A stretch of DNA of 64,000 nucleotides from Syngnathus acus (GCF_901709675.1 NC_051088.1:1860664-1924663), one strand, 5' to 3'. Shown: positions 41,826-64,000, numbered from the stretch's first letter. Made by a program: numbers and translations. Notes: generated by a model not told the origin, from the letters alone.

Positions 41826-44135
41826 ACAGATCAAAGTCAAAGTCAAAGTCTGCTTTATTGTCAATCTCTCCACATGCCAAGACACACAAAGAAATCGAAA
41901 TTACGTTTCCACTATCCCACGGTGACAAGACATAGTACACGACATACATACAAGCAAACAACACAAAATACAAACAAGAAGGCACAAACAATGAATAATA
42001 AGAGTGATGAATAAATAATAAATAAACAAATAACACAACAAATAAGAGGAGCAAAACGGAGCAAGTGTGCATACAGCAGACAGTCAGAATACAGCGCAAA
42101 AGTACAGGACGCTACGCAGAAGGGGGGAGAGAGTTCAGGATCCTAACAGCCTGGAGGAAGAAGCTGTTGGTGAGTCTGGTGGTGCGGGAGCGCAGGCTCC
42201 TGTACCTCTTCCCAGAGGGCAGAAGATCGAACAAAGAGTGAGCGGGGTGACTCACATCACTCACAATCGTGGTCGCCTTGCGGGTGAGATGGGAGGTGTA
42301 AATGTCCTTCAAGGAGGGGAGTGAAGCACCAATAATCTTACCAGCCGTGGTCACTATGCGCTGGAGGGCCTTCATGTTGTAGTCAGTGCAGCTACCACCC
42401 CAAACAGCAATACAACTGGAGAGGACGCTCTCAATGGTGCCACGGTAAAATGTAGTCATGACGGCCGGAGGAGCACACGCTCGCCTGAGTTTCCGCAGGA
42501 AGTACAGGCGGCGCTGGGCCTTCTTCGCCAGTGATGCGGTGTTGGTGGACCAGGAGAGATCCTCACTGATGTGCACCCCCAGGAACCTGGTGCTGCTCAC
42601 TCTCTCCACCACAGCACCGTCGATGGTCAGCGGCAGGTGTTGGGTGTGACCCTTCCGGAAGTCAACAACAATCTCCTTGGTCTTGTTGACGTTCAGCAGG
42701 AGGTTGTTGTCCTTGCACCACGTGGTCAGAAGGTCAACCTCCAACCTGTATTGAGTCTCGTCGCCCTTGGGGATGAGACCCACCAGAGTCGTGTCGTCAG
42801 CAAATTTCACCATGCGGTTGGTGCTGTAGGTTGCAGCGCAGTCATGCGTCAGCAGGGTGAAGAGCAGCGGACTGAGCACGCAGCCTTGGGGGGCCCCCGT
42901 GCTCAGCGTGATGCTGGCGGAGATCTTGTCGCCAACATGTACCACCTGAGGTCTCTGACTGAGAAAGTCTAGTAGCCAGTTGCAGAGGTAGGTACTGAGG
43001 CCCAGCTTGGCGAGTTTGCAGATGAGTCGTTGTGGCACAATGGTGTTGAAGGCAGAACTGAAGTCCACAAACAGCAATCTCACATACGAGTCCCTACTCT
43101 CCAGGTGGGTGAGGGCCGAGTGGAGGGCCGAGCAGATGGCATCCTCAGAGGACCGTTTGGCTCGGTACGCAAACTGGAAGGGGTCTATGGTGGGGGGTAG
43201 AATGGATCTGATGTGCTCCATGACAAGCCGCTCAAAGCACTTCATGATGATGGGCGTCAGTGCCACGGGGCGGTAGTCATTGAAGCAGGACGGGGCAGGA
43301 TTCTTCGGCACAGGTACGATGGTGGCAGCCTTGAAACACGAAGGGACGACGGCTTGCTGCAGGGAAATGTTGAAGATGTCCGTGAAGACACCCGTCAGCT
43401 CCCCAGGGCAGTCCTTCAGCGCTCGACCCGGGATGTTGTCAGGGCCCGCCGCCTTACGAGTGTTGATAGCGGCAAGCGCCCTCCTCACGCTATCAGCAGA
43501 GAGGCACAAGGGCTGCTCTTGTGGAGGAGGAGGGGCCTTCAGCGGGCAAGTGTTGTTCTGAGCGTCGAAGCGAGCAAAGAAGCGATTGAGATCGTTGAGC
43601 AGACGGATGTCGCCCTCACAGCTCTGCGGCGCGGGCTTGTAGTCCGTGATGGTCTGAATGCCCTGCCAAAGGCTCCGTGCGTCCTTGCTGTCCTTGAAGT
43701 GGGCGGTAATCCTGCAAGAGAACGCCCTTTTCGCCTCCTTGATGCCCTGGGACAGGTCGGCCCTCGCTGTCCTCAAGCCAGCCTCATCCCCCGCTCTGAA
43801 GGCTTTGTCCCTGGCCCTCAGCAGCCTGAGGACAGCCCCAGTCAGCCACGGCTTCCAGTTAGCCCGAGTGACGATGTATTTCGAGTGGGTCACATCATCA
43901 ATGCACTTCGCGACGTAAGAGGAAACAGAGTCAGTATACTCCTCTATATCCGTCCGATCATTGCAAGTGGCCGCCTGCTTAAACATTTCCCAGTCAGTAG
44001 AGCCAAAGCAGTCTCGAAGCACATCAGAGGCACCCTCAGGCCACACTCTAACCCGCTTGCGAACCGGCCTGGATGCTTTCACCATTTGTCTGTATGCGGG
44101 CAAAAGCATAACAGTGATATGGTCAGAAAGATATT
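41826..44135 (-). mobile_element. L2-type LINE with open reverse transcriptase, 5'-truncated
   Basis: On the minus strand the copy begins inside the endonuclease C-terminus (SDHITV near 44127), runs through the complete reverse transcriptase, and ends with a 3' UTR and (TTTGAC)n at 41826-41850. The endonuclease and any ORF1 are absent, as in ordinary 5'-truncated insertions. Confidence 0.9.
42112..44127 (-). CDS. L2 ORF2 fragment: reverse transcriptase and C-terminus
   Basis: Over 665 codons without a stop. After the endonuclease remnant, the RT palm shows KAAGPDNIPG, DYRPVALTPIIMKCFERLV, FVDFSSAFNTI (catalytic Asp), STGAPQGCVLSPLLF, and the catalytic FADDTTLVG near 42795. The C-terminus (KKAQRRLYFLRKLRR to LNSLPPSA) matches the other L2 copies. 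The first part of the protein is missing, so it is not a functional gene. The open frame points to a recent insertion. Confidence 0.9.
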   Translation of the reverse strand, partial: SDHITVMLLPAYRQMVKASRPVRKRVRVWPEGASDVLRDCFGSTDWEMFKQAATCNDRTDIEEYTDSVSSYVAKCIDDVTHSKYIVTRANWKPWLTGAVLRLLRARDKAFRAGDEAGLRTARADLSQGIKEAKRAFSCRITAHFKDSKDARSLWQGIQTITDYKPAPQSCEGDIRLLNDLNRFFARFDAQNNTCPLKAPPPPQEQPLCLSADSVRRALAAINTRKAAGPDNIPGRALKDCPGELTGVFTDIFNISLQQAVVPSCFKAATIVPVPKNPAPSCFNDYRPVALTPIIMKCFERLVMEHIRSILPPTIDPFQFAYRAKRSSEDAICSALHSALTHLESRDSYVRLLFVDFSSAFNTIVPQRLICKLAKLGLSTYLCNWLLDFLSQRPQVVHVGDKISASITLSTGAPQGCVLSPLLFTLLTHDCAATYSTNRMVKFADDTTLVGLIPKGDETQYRLEVDLLTTWCKDNNLLLNVNKTKEIVVDFRKGHTQHLPLTIDGAVVERVSSTRFLGVHISEDLSWSTNTASLAKKAQRRLYFLRKLRRACAPPAVMTTFYRGTIESVLSSCIAVWGGSCTDYNMKALQRIVTTAGKIIGASLPSLKDIYTSHLTRKATTIVSDVSHPAHSLFDLLPSGKRYRSLRSRTTRLTNSFFLQAVRILNSLPPSA

Positions 44136-44419
44136 ATGTTTATTATATTATTCATTTTTTAACAACTTATGGTGACAGCTGAGGAAACCATGTTGAGCCC
44201 TTTACCGCCCCTGGTGGCAAGGTGAGGCACTGCCTCACCTGCCTCCTATGAGTGCACGTGCCTGTTTACAACTACATACATTTTTACAGCACAAGTATGG
44301 TTGTGTCGTGATTACCATCTAAAAAACACATTTAAAACAACAACAACAACAATAAAAAACAACAACATATTTTTCCATTTTCACGCATTTTTGCAGAAAT
44401 CCCAGGGAGCCGCTAGGGG

Positions 44420-44640
44420 CGTGCTAAATGTTCTGAAATTTATTAGGGGAAGGACAAAAAATAATTGAACGAATGTGGACAAATATGATATAATATCTAC
44501 ACTTTTATCATAATCGTCAACTTCACCAGATTCTTTTATTGGACCGTGGTATAATGTAAGTGTAGTGTAATAAATATTTAAAAAGAACTTGACTTTAGTC
44601 AGTAATTTGATAACAGAAACGTAGATCGGGAATTAATAGA
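44420..44640. other. Upstream region of rps21, nothing specific seen
   Basis: AT-rich, no terminus or ORF recognised. Confidence 0.4.
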
Positions 44641-44734
44641 GCGCAACGGAAACAACAGATGGCGGTAAAGCGCCGCAACGGATGCTAACTGCCGTCAACC
44701 GTCATACCATCAGAGAAGAAGAAGAGGTGGCCTG

Positions 44735-44740
<6 letters not shown>
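44641..44740 (+). promoter_or_regulatory. rps21: rps21 core promoter with YY1-like and TOP motifs
   Basis: CAGATGGCGG at 44655-44664 fits the YY1-type site common near ribosomal protein gene starts. A pyrimidine run CCTGTCCTTTCCGTCGTCC at 44731-44749 resembles the 5' TOP motif through which translation of ribosomal proteins is controlled by mTOR/LARP1. No TATA box is needed or seen. The exact start site is inferred. Confidence 0.6.
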
Positions 44741-56540
<11,800 letters not shown>

Positions 56541-56694
56541 ATGCTTTATTGGTCCTGGTTTTTTTTCTTTTAGTGCATAGAGCACATTTGGTTTGTTTGC
56601 TTTTTAAAGTCCATTAGATTACAATTACAAACTGAATAATTATCCCAGTAAAAATACAGAATTTTTGTCCTGTCATCTGTCATCCGTACATACA

Positions 56695-56835
56695 TCATCT
56701 ACCGATTATCTGGAGGTTGGGCCGTAGAGGCAGCATTTTCAGCAAGAAAGCCCAGACTTCCTTATCTCCAGTCGCGTCTTCTAGTTCTTCCCGATGTATC
56801 CCAAGGAGTTCCCAGGCCAGCTGGGAGTCAGAAGC
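56695..56835 (-). mobile_element. Decayed Rex3/RTE 3' fragment
   Basis: The minus-strand phrase QLAWELLGIHREELEDATGDKEVWAFLLKMLPLRPN parallels the Rex3 C-terminus at 15200-15330 with many changes. The tail is degenerate. Confidence 0.72.
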
Positions 56836-57208
56836 TGTGTCCAAATTCACAGGGTGCGTCCTCCGAAGGCCATTTTTTTGGCCGTTTTTTAGGATGCATG
56901 ACGTAACTTTCGGCGTGACCCAGCTGCCCAAGTAGTCGAAACGCAGTGATATTTTTTCGCTTGTTGAATATGAACTTAACAGTCAAAATCCACCTCTTTT
57001 TCACCATCTGAACGGGTGGCCATTTTGCTCACCAGTTTTCTAAAGCTGAACTGCGATTTTTTTTGACCTGAGACCTGGCATGTGATGTCGTTTTTAGTCT
57101 GCAGCGAGTGGAAACATAGTTGCCCCCCTGTGATGGATAAGAACGAGTGAATTTTGTTGCTTATCTCATTCCACGGACGCAATATTAATCAGAATGATGT
57201 ATTTAGGC

Positions 57209-57482
57209 TCGTGGTAGAGTGTCCGCCCTGAGACTGGAAGGTTGTGGGTTCAAACCCCGGCCGGGTCATACCAAAGACTATAAAAATGGGACCCATTGCC
57301 TCCCTGCTTGGCACTCAGCATTAAGGGTTGGAATTGGGGGGTTAGATCACCAAATGATTCCCGAGCGCGGCGCCGCTGCTGCTCACTGCTCCCCTCTCCC
57401 CCAGGGGATGGATCAAAATCACACGGGGATGGGTTAAATGCAGAGGACAAATTTCACCACACCCAGATGTGTGTGTGAAAAT
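57209..57482 (+). mobile_element. tRNA-derived SINE (GGCCGGGTCATACC family), with head
   Basis: The tRNA-like head includes GGCTCGTGGTAGAGTGTCC (A box) and GGTTCAAACCCC (B box) at 57247-57258, continuing into the same body as 32131 and 35226. It has the most complete 5' end of the three copies. Confidence 0.85.
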
Positions 57483-57574
57483 GTTGGGTTGAGTTACCCT
57501 TTAATAGACGCGGAGCGCACTCTCGCTCTCTGAACATACCTACTCACAGAGTAGTGCTACTTTGCTGGAGCACA

Positions 57575-57868
57575 TCCTAGCACGCTTTGGGCAGTAGTCA
57601 TGGACACCCTGAACTGGTTGTTACCCAGTCGCGGGACACACATGGACGAATAACCATTCACACTCACACCTACGGACAATTTATAGTCGTCAGTCGGCCT
57701 ACCATGCACGTCTCTGCAATATTGGAGAACAGTGGAATACCAGGAGGAAACCCAGGCAGGCATGGGGAGAACATGCGAGCTCCACTCAGAAAGTCCGTAG
57801 CCGAAATCGGACCCACAACGTTTGCATTGTGAGGCAAACATGCTAACCAGTGCTCCACCGTGCTGCCA
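57575..57868 (-). mobile_element. tRNA-derived SINE, minus strand
   Basis: The right side reads on the minus strand as GGCAGCACGGTGGAGCACTGGTTAGCATG, a tRNA-like head with an A box, then GTGGGTCCGATTTC as a weak B box. The body contains CCATGCCTGCCTGGG and the mid-repeat phrase found in common fish SINEs. Confidence 0.82.
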
Positions 57869-57898
57869 AATAAACAGTTTTACTGGGTTAATTGTAGT

Positions 57899-58842
57899 TG
57901 AAGGAATAGGGGCAAAAGACACAAAACCCGCCTAGCCACAATACCAGATACGCTCACATCTCTTTGGATAAAGTATACAAGCAGACAAGTATATTCATGG
58001 AATCAACCAATAAAGCAGACATAACTAGACATTCTTTGATATAAGATAATAACAGAGGTTGCTACAACTTCATGATTCAATATGTATTTCTGTGCACTGC
58101 AACATAAATGTCTTTTGATATGTTGCTTAAATAGCTTAATGACCCTTAAGGAACTGTGTAATGCATGCCTGATGTTTGTTCTCTACATCATGGACACGGC
58201 CAGAGTCGTCTTGACCGTTCAGTACTTGATTATATCTTGTGTTTTGACTAAACGTCATATGTCGCCTAATGCGGGACGCCAGCTTTTCGATAAGTGAAAG
58301 AATGAGGTACGACAGCATATGTGCAAGGATGGAGAAGAATGTTTACAGGAAGGTCACTCGGAGATAAAAAACCAGCTGGTGCCAGAAGGAGACAGCCAAG
58401 GACTCGGCCAAGATGATCACCAAGGCCGAAAGACACACACACCGAATCTTCCATAACCAGCACCCACTCCCATGGAATCAAACTCTACTGCGAACTCGCC
58501 CCACCCCAACGACTCATCACCCATCAAACGCGCCCCACACCAACTGAATATAAGCTGACCAAAGAACCTTGAACGTTGCCTTTTCTGAATGGAGACTTTC
58601 TGCTCTTGAAGGGCCCAGCGCTGTATTGTACTTTCCTGAAAACAGAGCTTTCTTAACAAGAATTATGATTGAACTCAACCAACCTGTGTAAGTCTAATTT
58701 CTGCTTCAGTGTCTTTGCATTTTCCTAAATCTGAAGAAATTAAACGAGCACGCAGTGAGTGAATTGGATAACAGGTGATTGGCAATGGCTTTTGCCGTGA
58801 GGCGCAGATAGCGCTCCCTAAATTGTGGACCAAAATCCAACA
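57899..58842 (+). repeat. Endogenous retrovirus 5' LTR
   Basis: 944 bp starting TGAAGGAAT and ending ATCCAACA. It has a TATA-like TATAAG at 58549-58554 and a possible poly(A) signal ATTAAA at 58739-58744, a U3-R-U5 order. It is homologous to the solo LTR at 36410-39971, with a deletion of about 230 bp. It is directly followed by a primer-binding site, so it is the 5' LTR of a provirus that runs past the window end. Confidence 0.82.
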
Positions 58843-58844
58843 AA

Positions 58845-58866
58845 TGGTGACCATCCGACGTGATTT
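58845..58866 (+). promoter_or_regulatory. Primer-binding site, tRNA-Trp-like
   Basis: TGGTGACC and CCGACGTGATTT, separated by AT, together match the complement of the tRNA-Trp 3' end (known from avian retroviruses and HERV-W), except for the two extra bases. It starts two bases after the LTR, the usual position. Confidence 0.78.
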
Positions 58867-59230
58867 CTTCAGAAGGGAAAGTACATGCTCCAGGAAGGAT
58901 TCTTCCATCTCCGCTCTTGCTCAACAATATTGCAGTCCGATCAACACAAAAGGTAAGGGGGAACTTTTTTTATAAAAATCTCCCAGTTCAGCAATGTTGT
59001 GGAGTGAAAGCGGAGTAAAATTAAAATTAAATATTAATAATTTTAGCTCTGTGTTCAGGAATTGTGGTTGTATGTATATACTACATTTATGCTTGTATGG
59101 GAACTGGTGAAAAGTGACGTTTTGTGGAAAAGAAAAGGAGAAAGGTGGTGAGGACTTCGTCTGATCAGCGAAGGAAACTCACACCGTGGAACTTGTGGGA
59201 TGCCAATGGCTAGCATATGGGCACCGGAGT

Positions 59231-59460
59231 GGCCTCAATAGTAGACGCTTAGGGACTTTGTACTGTTGCCTAAGGTCAGGGTCGATTGGATCGGCCAGGC
59301 CACCAATACGAGTCGGGGACTCGTGAAAAAAAAAAAAAAAAAAAAGGTAAAGGCATCGCTGATATAGCAGAACGGATGCCTGGCGACCTCAATAGTGCGA
59401 CCTTAGAGACTTATATTGTTGTCTAGGGCGAAGGGTAACTGGTTAACCAGGTCGCTACAT
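59231..59460 (+). repeat. Two diverged copies of an 80-bp leader block
   Basis: CCTCAATAGT followed by CTTAGxGACTT...TTGxCTA...GG occurs at 59232-59310 and 59386-59460, separated by a poly(A) run at 59325-59345. Confidence 0.7.
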
Positions 59461-62426
59461 AATTGTTGAAGTGTGTCTATGATGATATTGTGTGGAAAGC
59501 AGGCTGGGCTGTCAGATGGGACAGCGACGCAGCTGGAGAAGTGAGTGATTAGTTGTGGTGGTGCTGTTCGTGGGGTGGAAGTGATGATTTGTGGTTCATG
59601 AAGAACAATAAGTTGATTTGTATAAAATTGTTGATTTTTATTTGTCATGTGAGTTGGAGTCAGAAAAATGGCTTAAAAATAATTTGATAAAGAATATATA
59701 TATAATTAGCATGAAGGTTGTATCCCATTGTGTGGTGGGGTTTAAACTGTAACCATTTTTGTTTTCAAAAGGGTGCGGCTCTAAAGTTTGGGCCAAACGG
59801 TCAGGTGGGCACAAATGCATATTCTGGACAGAGGTGGGGGGTTGCATTGTGCGACGTGGTGGTGGCGAGGCTCTCCACACTTCGGTTGCCCCCCCACTTG
59901 TCATCAACTGGGAAGATTGTCATGTCTATGTTGTGGGCCCGTGTGTTATCTATGTTTGTCTTTGTGTATCAGTTTGTTATAAATGATGGAATTGGGCTAA
60001 AATGTTGCACGAAGATGGTGTGCTAGACAATGGTTTATCAGATTGGCATTGTGAAATGTAAACATTAGAAATTATAGAATAATCTGAGGGTTGTGGGCAG
60101 AAACAGGTCCAAAAAGGAGCGTGCCCAGCCCTCATAAAAAATGTGAGAGTAAAAGAGAACATACATTGTAGAATTGGATAAAATTAAATCATGATTGCAG
60201 ATGTTAAATGTAGGAGGAATTATTGATTGGTTATGACATAAGTCAAAGATTTGAATCACTTAGAGTAAATAAACAACAAAATAAAAACGACATTGCAAGG
60301 GGGCACTTTTTATTAAAAGAACACCAAGTAAAGTATTAAGCAGGGGCATTCGTGATTGGGATTAAATTAAGGATAAAATTAGGTCAATGATGAGAAATAA
60401 ATGGTGCTCTGCACAAAAAGGCTAAAATTTTAATGAGGAAACATTTGGAGTACTTGGGTTTATTTTGTTTATTGTTATGTTTTCTTTGTGTTCTTGGGTT
60501 AGGGTTCAGGTGTTCTTTGTTATTCTCTTATCGCCTGCATTGTAAATGTTTTCTTTATGCAGATAGATTAACAGGCTAGGAATTTAGTGAGGAGATAATT
60601 GATCAATTGAGGGGGGTTAATAATTGTCCTAATTCTAGTCACATGTTTTGAGGGACCATTATTTCGTACGTGGTGACAGTGTCTAGATAAATAGACTGTT
60701 TTATCAAAAATGTGAGAGTGAAGGAGGTTTGATTTGATTTGTAATCTGGCATTTGGGTGCCACTTTTAAGAGTCTGTGCAGGAGCATAGATTGTTTTTGT
60801 TTGTTTTTAAAGATATATTTAACAGTTTATCTCGGTGCAGTAAAGATATAGCAATTTTGAAAGACTTAAAATTAAAAGCAAAATTACATTTTAATTCTGA
60901 CACATGCCAGCTAACATGAGGATGGCAAATAAATAAATGAATAAATACTAGCTCAAATGTGGCATGTGTTTTAAATTGGGCGATAAGATGTTCACTTTCA
61001 AGCACTATCATTTAGCGCTGCTGACAACAATAACATATGAGATGGTAAATCAAGGAGGAGTGTCATATTTGGAACACAGGCGCTGTATGACCTATAGATT
61101 GAACAATAACATTCACCGCATATACAACCATGTTGGTAGGTTGTTAAATTACATTACAGTTTATTACAAAGGATTTCGGAACTTTATTTGATGATAAACA
61201 CTGGAACGAGGATTTTAGCTGTGTTAATGGGTCGGGTGGATGGATTACTCAGAAAAAAAAAAAAAAAAAAAGCATTTGATAAGGGCGGCTTGATAGTAAG
61301 ATGATGAGTGTGCGCAACTGATAGGAGACAAAATGTTAATAGGAAGATTTGGGGTGTAAGGAACAAATACTACACAGGAAGACTGATAACACGAAGATAG
61401 TTTTGTGAAATTTGTGTCCCAGTGTGTTCTGCCCTAGCGTGTGGCACAAGTCCTGAACTGAGTCCTCGTACTCCACTGGCTGTCTCAAAATCAACAGAGG
61501 ACTGTCCCTGGTCATGAGACACCTTTGACCTTTGGGAGAACAACGGGAACTATTATCATGCTTGAAGGGGGCAAGCACAGCTCTTCACAGGACAAGAACC
61601 ATACAGTTGGTGGAATACACACAGTTGCAGATCAAAAAGAAAATGGACTGAAAGAACAAAGACAAGATGGACGCATTTGAGAATGGCGGACAATCCAGCC
61701 CTGAATCATCATCATGAGAATCTAAGAGGAGAGGCTGCTAAAGACTTGCATGAGGCACATGAAGTCAAACTGGACACATTGCTAAAGACTGCTGAAGCAT
61801 TACAAAGTTGGTGGAGTAGGGGACAAAAGGGATGGAAGTGTGTTTGGGTGCTGGGGCGGACATATCTGAGGAGTTTTGATAAAAGAGGGAATAATAAGGC
61901 TGCTTATTGACACTGAAACGGGGATAAAAAACAAAATACATCGATATGGACAGTGAAGATGCACTAATAATAACAAATCATACGACAGCGTGATCAGAAT
62001 CTTTGCAAAGTGTACATTGATCGATAAAAATTAAATCATTTGAATCATAAATTTCTATATGTAACAGAGCATTTCGAAGACATGATGAATCTAATTGAAA
62101 TAATGAAATTTTATAATTGGACCGGTGAAAATTTGGATTCGGGCAAAAGAAGGCTGAATTGCTAAACTTAATTGCCCTTTATCGAAACGACAGAATTTAA
62201 TTACACATCAATTGCGACTGATTTATAGGATGCATATTTGAGCTTGAAGGGGTGAGGGGCCATAAGAAAGTTGGAATTCTGTATAGTCAGCAAAATAGTA
62301 ATACAGGACACTACTTAATTAAAAAAGAATACAGTAGGGCTTTAAATAACAAATACAGTGACATGACCCTTGCGACAATGGATTTAAATGGCAATTTATG
62401 ATAGGTACTTGGGGTTAGGATTAACA

Positions 62427-62480
62427 ATCCATCCATCCATCCATTACTGGTGCGGCTTGTCCTTACGAGGGTCACGGAGG
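62427..62480 (-). mobile_element. Short RTE/SINE-type tail
   Basis: CCATCCATCCATCCATTACTGG followed by GGCTTGTCCTTACGAGGGTCACGG (as separate phrases) matches the inverse of a GGATGGAT-tailed fish LINE/SINE 3' end. Confidence 0.55.
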
Positions 62481-62497
62481 ATTAACAATAATAACTA

Positions 62498-63060
62498 GAA
62501 TTTGTCATTTCTGTAGAAATTGCGTGTGAAGGCGTAGAGGCTGAATAAAAATTCGGGGAATGCTACAAGATTATGTTTAAATGTGGAACGTGTTGAAGTG
62601 GTCAGAAAATGGATGAAAATATAGAAAGAATTCTGTAAAATTGGGCGTGAATTTTAAAGTTGAAAATTTGAAATTTTTCAAAAGTGGGAAGTTTTGGAAT
62701 AGGTAGGCATAAGATGAACAGTTCAAAAATTGAAATGGGTTGAGTCAGTGAAAAAACTTAATTAGAAATTATAAGGGAAAAAGGAAATTTTGCAAAGTTT
62801 TACCGCAATGTTAAAAGTGAAAATGTGAAATTTTAATCTAGGAAGTTAAAGAAGGCGAATTGGAGGAATTATGAGGAAGAAAATGAGAAATGTTGAATGT
62901 GCCATGAAGATTGAATGGTGAAATATTGGCTTAAAATTTGTAAATTTCTCGAAAACCGTAAATATTTAGAATATTTGGCATGAATATTGGAATGTGTTAA
63001 AAGTGTTAAAAGTGGAATGAAGTGAATCAGATGAATTTGTAGAAGTAGTTAAGCTAAAAA
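62498..63060 (-). mobile_element. Helitron-like 3' part, minus strand
   Basis: CTAGAATTTGTCATTTCTGTAGAAATTG at 62498-62525 (two phrases) is the inverse of the hairpin plus CTAG end seen at 34801-34831, with the same following GCGTGTGAAGGC. CAGTTCAAAAATTGAAATGGG at about 62720 matches the inverse of 34670-34690. No 5' end identified. Confidence 0.58.
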
Positions 63061-63150
63061 TAAATAATTAAAAAAAAAGAATAAAAAAAAAGAATAAATA
63101 AATAAATAAAAAAGAGGCAGAAGAATGCAGAAGAAGTTGAATAATAATAA

Positions 63151-63330
63151 AGTCAAGGCAAGTCAAGTTTATTTACGTATATAGCCCATAAGCAAGTCTC
63201 AAAGGGCTTCAAATGTACAAAAATTGACAATTTAAAGTACAGGAACAATAAGTGTGAAGGCCACAATGATGATCATGACAGTAAAAATATTTCTAATTGG
63301 TTTTGATAGGTACAAAGGGGGAACATGGAA
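63151..63330 (-). mobile_element. LINE-type 3' end
   Basis: GTCAAGGCAAGTCAAGTTTATTTACG and CTCAAAGGGCTTC correspond, inverted, to a common fish L2-like 3' end. Confidence 0.5.
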
Positions 63331-64000
63331 GAAGGTTTCAAAATTTGTGATTTAGCGTGACTCCATTATCAAGAGTAAGCATTTCTTTTTGATTCTAAGA
63401 ATTGGCATCAACAAAAATGAGAACGATAATCTTCAAGGTGATAGTGTAAGTGGCAGGAAGAAGCTGTGTATATTGTTTTTTAAACATTATTTTTAGTATC
63501 ATTATTTTTTAGGAGGGTCAGTTATGCTTGTGAGGAGATGAATGAAGGAACAAGGTAACAGTAAAAGGGAGTGCTCTATAATTTTTTGGTTCTTTGCCAG
63601 AGGTAGTTATTTGGAGGGATGAATTTAAACTAAAAGCAAAATGGAACTGTTTAGTGGATGAAATATGGGAAGGTGGAAATATTGAAGTTACAGCTCAACA
63701 CGAAGTGTCAAATAGTCTAAGTGTGACATGTGAGCAAACTAAATGGGGAGTTAAATCATGTTCCAGCATGCTGCATATTGGCAAACGATGAGAGGACAGG
63801 AGACCAGACAATTAGATATTAATTTTGGATTTAAAATAAAAAAGGGAAATTTTAATTGAGGAGAAAATTTTGCGTAGGGATGGTTCCTTTTACAATTTAA
63901 TATTGTATGTTTTTATGTGTGTGTTGGGGGATGACAGTTTGTCTGAAATGGTGTATGAATGTTAAGTCTGTGCTTATGGTGTTTGTGTATTGTGAATGGT

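Larger units (their letters stand above)
40944..44264. mobile_element. hAT element G, non-autonomous, carrying an L2 LINE
   Basis: Bounded by a perfect 8-bp duplication TTTACAAC (40936-40943 and 44265-44272). F2 at about 52506-52520 shows the empty site with one TTTACAAC. The ends CAGTGACGTGCGG and the inverse of CAGGCACGTGCA are imperfectly inverted. Outside the L2 insertion no coding sequence is seen. Confidence 0.88.
40036..44419 (-). mobile_element. hAT element F1 (GAGCCATATTGG family), carrying a second hAT
   Basis: Starts CAGGGTTCAGCAACCC near 40036 and ends near CAGGGAGCCGCTAGGGG at 44402-44418. Removing 40944-44264 gives a sequence that matches F2 at 51611-52647 along its length. Both copies keep only the transposase N-terminus, so they come from the same deleted progenitor. 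A target duplication was not confirmed. Confidence 0.8.
58867..64000 (+). mobile_element. Internal region of the endogenous retrovirus, no gag/pol recognised
   Basis: It starts with a leader that contains a splice-donor-like AGGTAAG at 58950-58956 and a degenerate repeated block (59231-59460). Short ORFs such as 61677-61910 and 63594-63791 show no retroviral motif that I can identify. A Helitron-like end (62498) and LINE-type tails (62427, 63151) are inserted. The region is AT-rich and either decayed or non-coding. The 3' LTR would be beyond the window. Confidence 0.6.

Noticed and set aside
43213-44175. 320-codon plus-strand ORF
   Set aside because: Antisense of the L2 reverse transcriptase.
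61677-61910. Possible retroviral gene
   Set aside because: 77 codons without any Gag, Pol or Env motif that I can recognise; not enough to call a gene.
63594-63791. Possible small gene
   Set aside because: 65 codons, no family resemblance and no supporting context in AT-rich sequence.

Overview
The window is eukaryotic nuclear DNA from a ray-finned (teleost) fish. The grounds are a split ribosomal protein gene with vertebrate exon phases, the repeat families present (L2-type and Rex3/RTE LINEs, Tc1, many hAT elements, tRNA-derived SINEs, a sushi-type Gypsy element, a BEL/Pao element) and the lack of bacterial gene organisation. I cannot name the species.

The only host gene I can support is rps21 (40S ribosomal protein S21), plus strand, about 44.73 to 56.53 kb. 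It has a non-coding TOP-like first exon and five coding exons that give a complete 83-residue protein. Its introns carry most of the DNA of the locus: an inverted 150-bp satellite in intron 1, a pogo/Tigger remnant in intron 2, and in intron 3 a hAT with a Tc1 element inside it, a second hAT family, a palindromic hAT MITE and a mariner-like remnant.

The rest is a dense, nested pile of transposable elements whose order of insertion can often be read from target-site duplications. At 0.7-10.6 kb a decayed minus-strand BEL/Pao element is split by a chromodomain Gypsy element (1580-6614, LTRs differing at one base, TSD TGATT). At 10.6-13.1 kb a hAT remnant is split by a long palindromic element. 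At 13.1-21.6 kb there are LINE fragments (one Rex3 copy with a 15-bp TSD), a TA-flanked element holding 251-bp tandem repeats, and a decayed hAT. At 21.6-24.9 kb lies a hAT with an uninterrupted 603-residue transposase. At 27.65-34.28 kb is the most unusual element: an ISL2EU-like DNA transposon with two convergent genes, a THAP-DDE transposase and a SWIM/YqaJ-exonuclease/PHD protein, both damaged, itself inserted into a hAT transposase pseudogene. At 34.3-36.2 kb are an array of ETS-like motifs, a Helitron 3' end and SINEs. At 36.4-40.0 kb is a solo retroviral LTR carrying a hAT that carries another TA-flanked element. At 40.0-44.4 kb an L2 LINE with an open reverse transcriptase lies inside one hAT inside another hAT. 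From 57.9 kb to the window end is a related retroviral LTR with a tRNA-Trp-like primer site, followed by about 5 kb of internal sequence with no recognisable gag or pol.

Four TA-flanked non-autonomous families (around 10.8, 15.9, 31.6 and 48.8 kb, with more copies at 24.0 and 36.9 kb) share a terminal design, CCGT followed by T/A-rich sequence and then TATAAG/TATAAT plus GCGCAC-type motifs. They may share one transposase source, which is not in the window.
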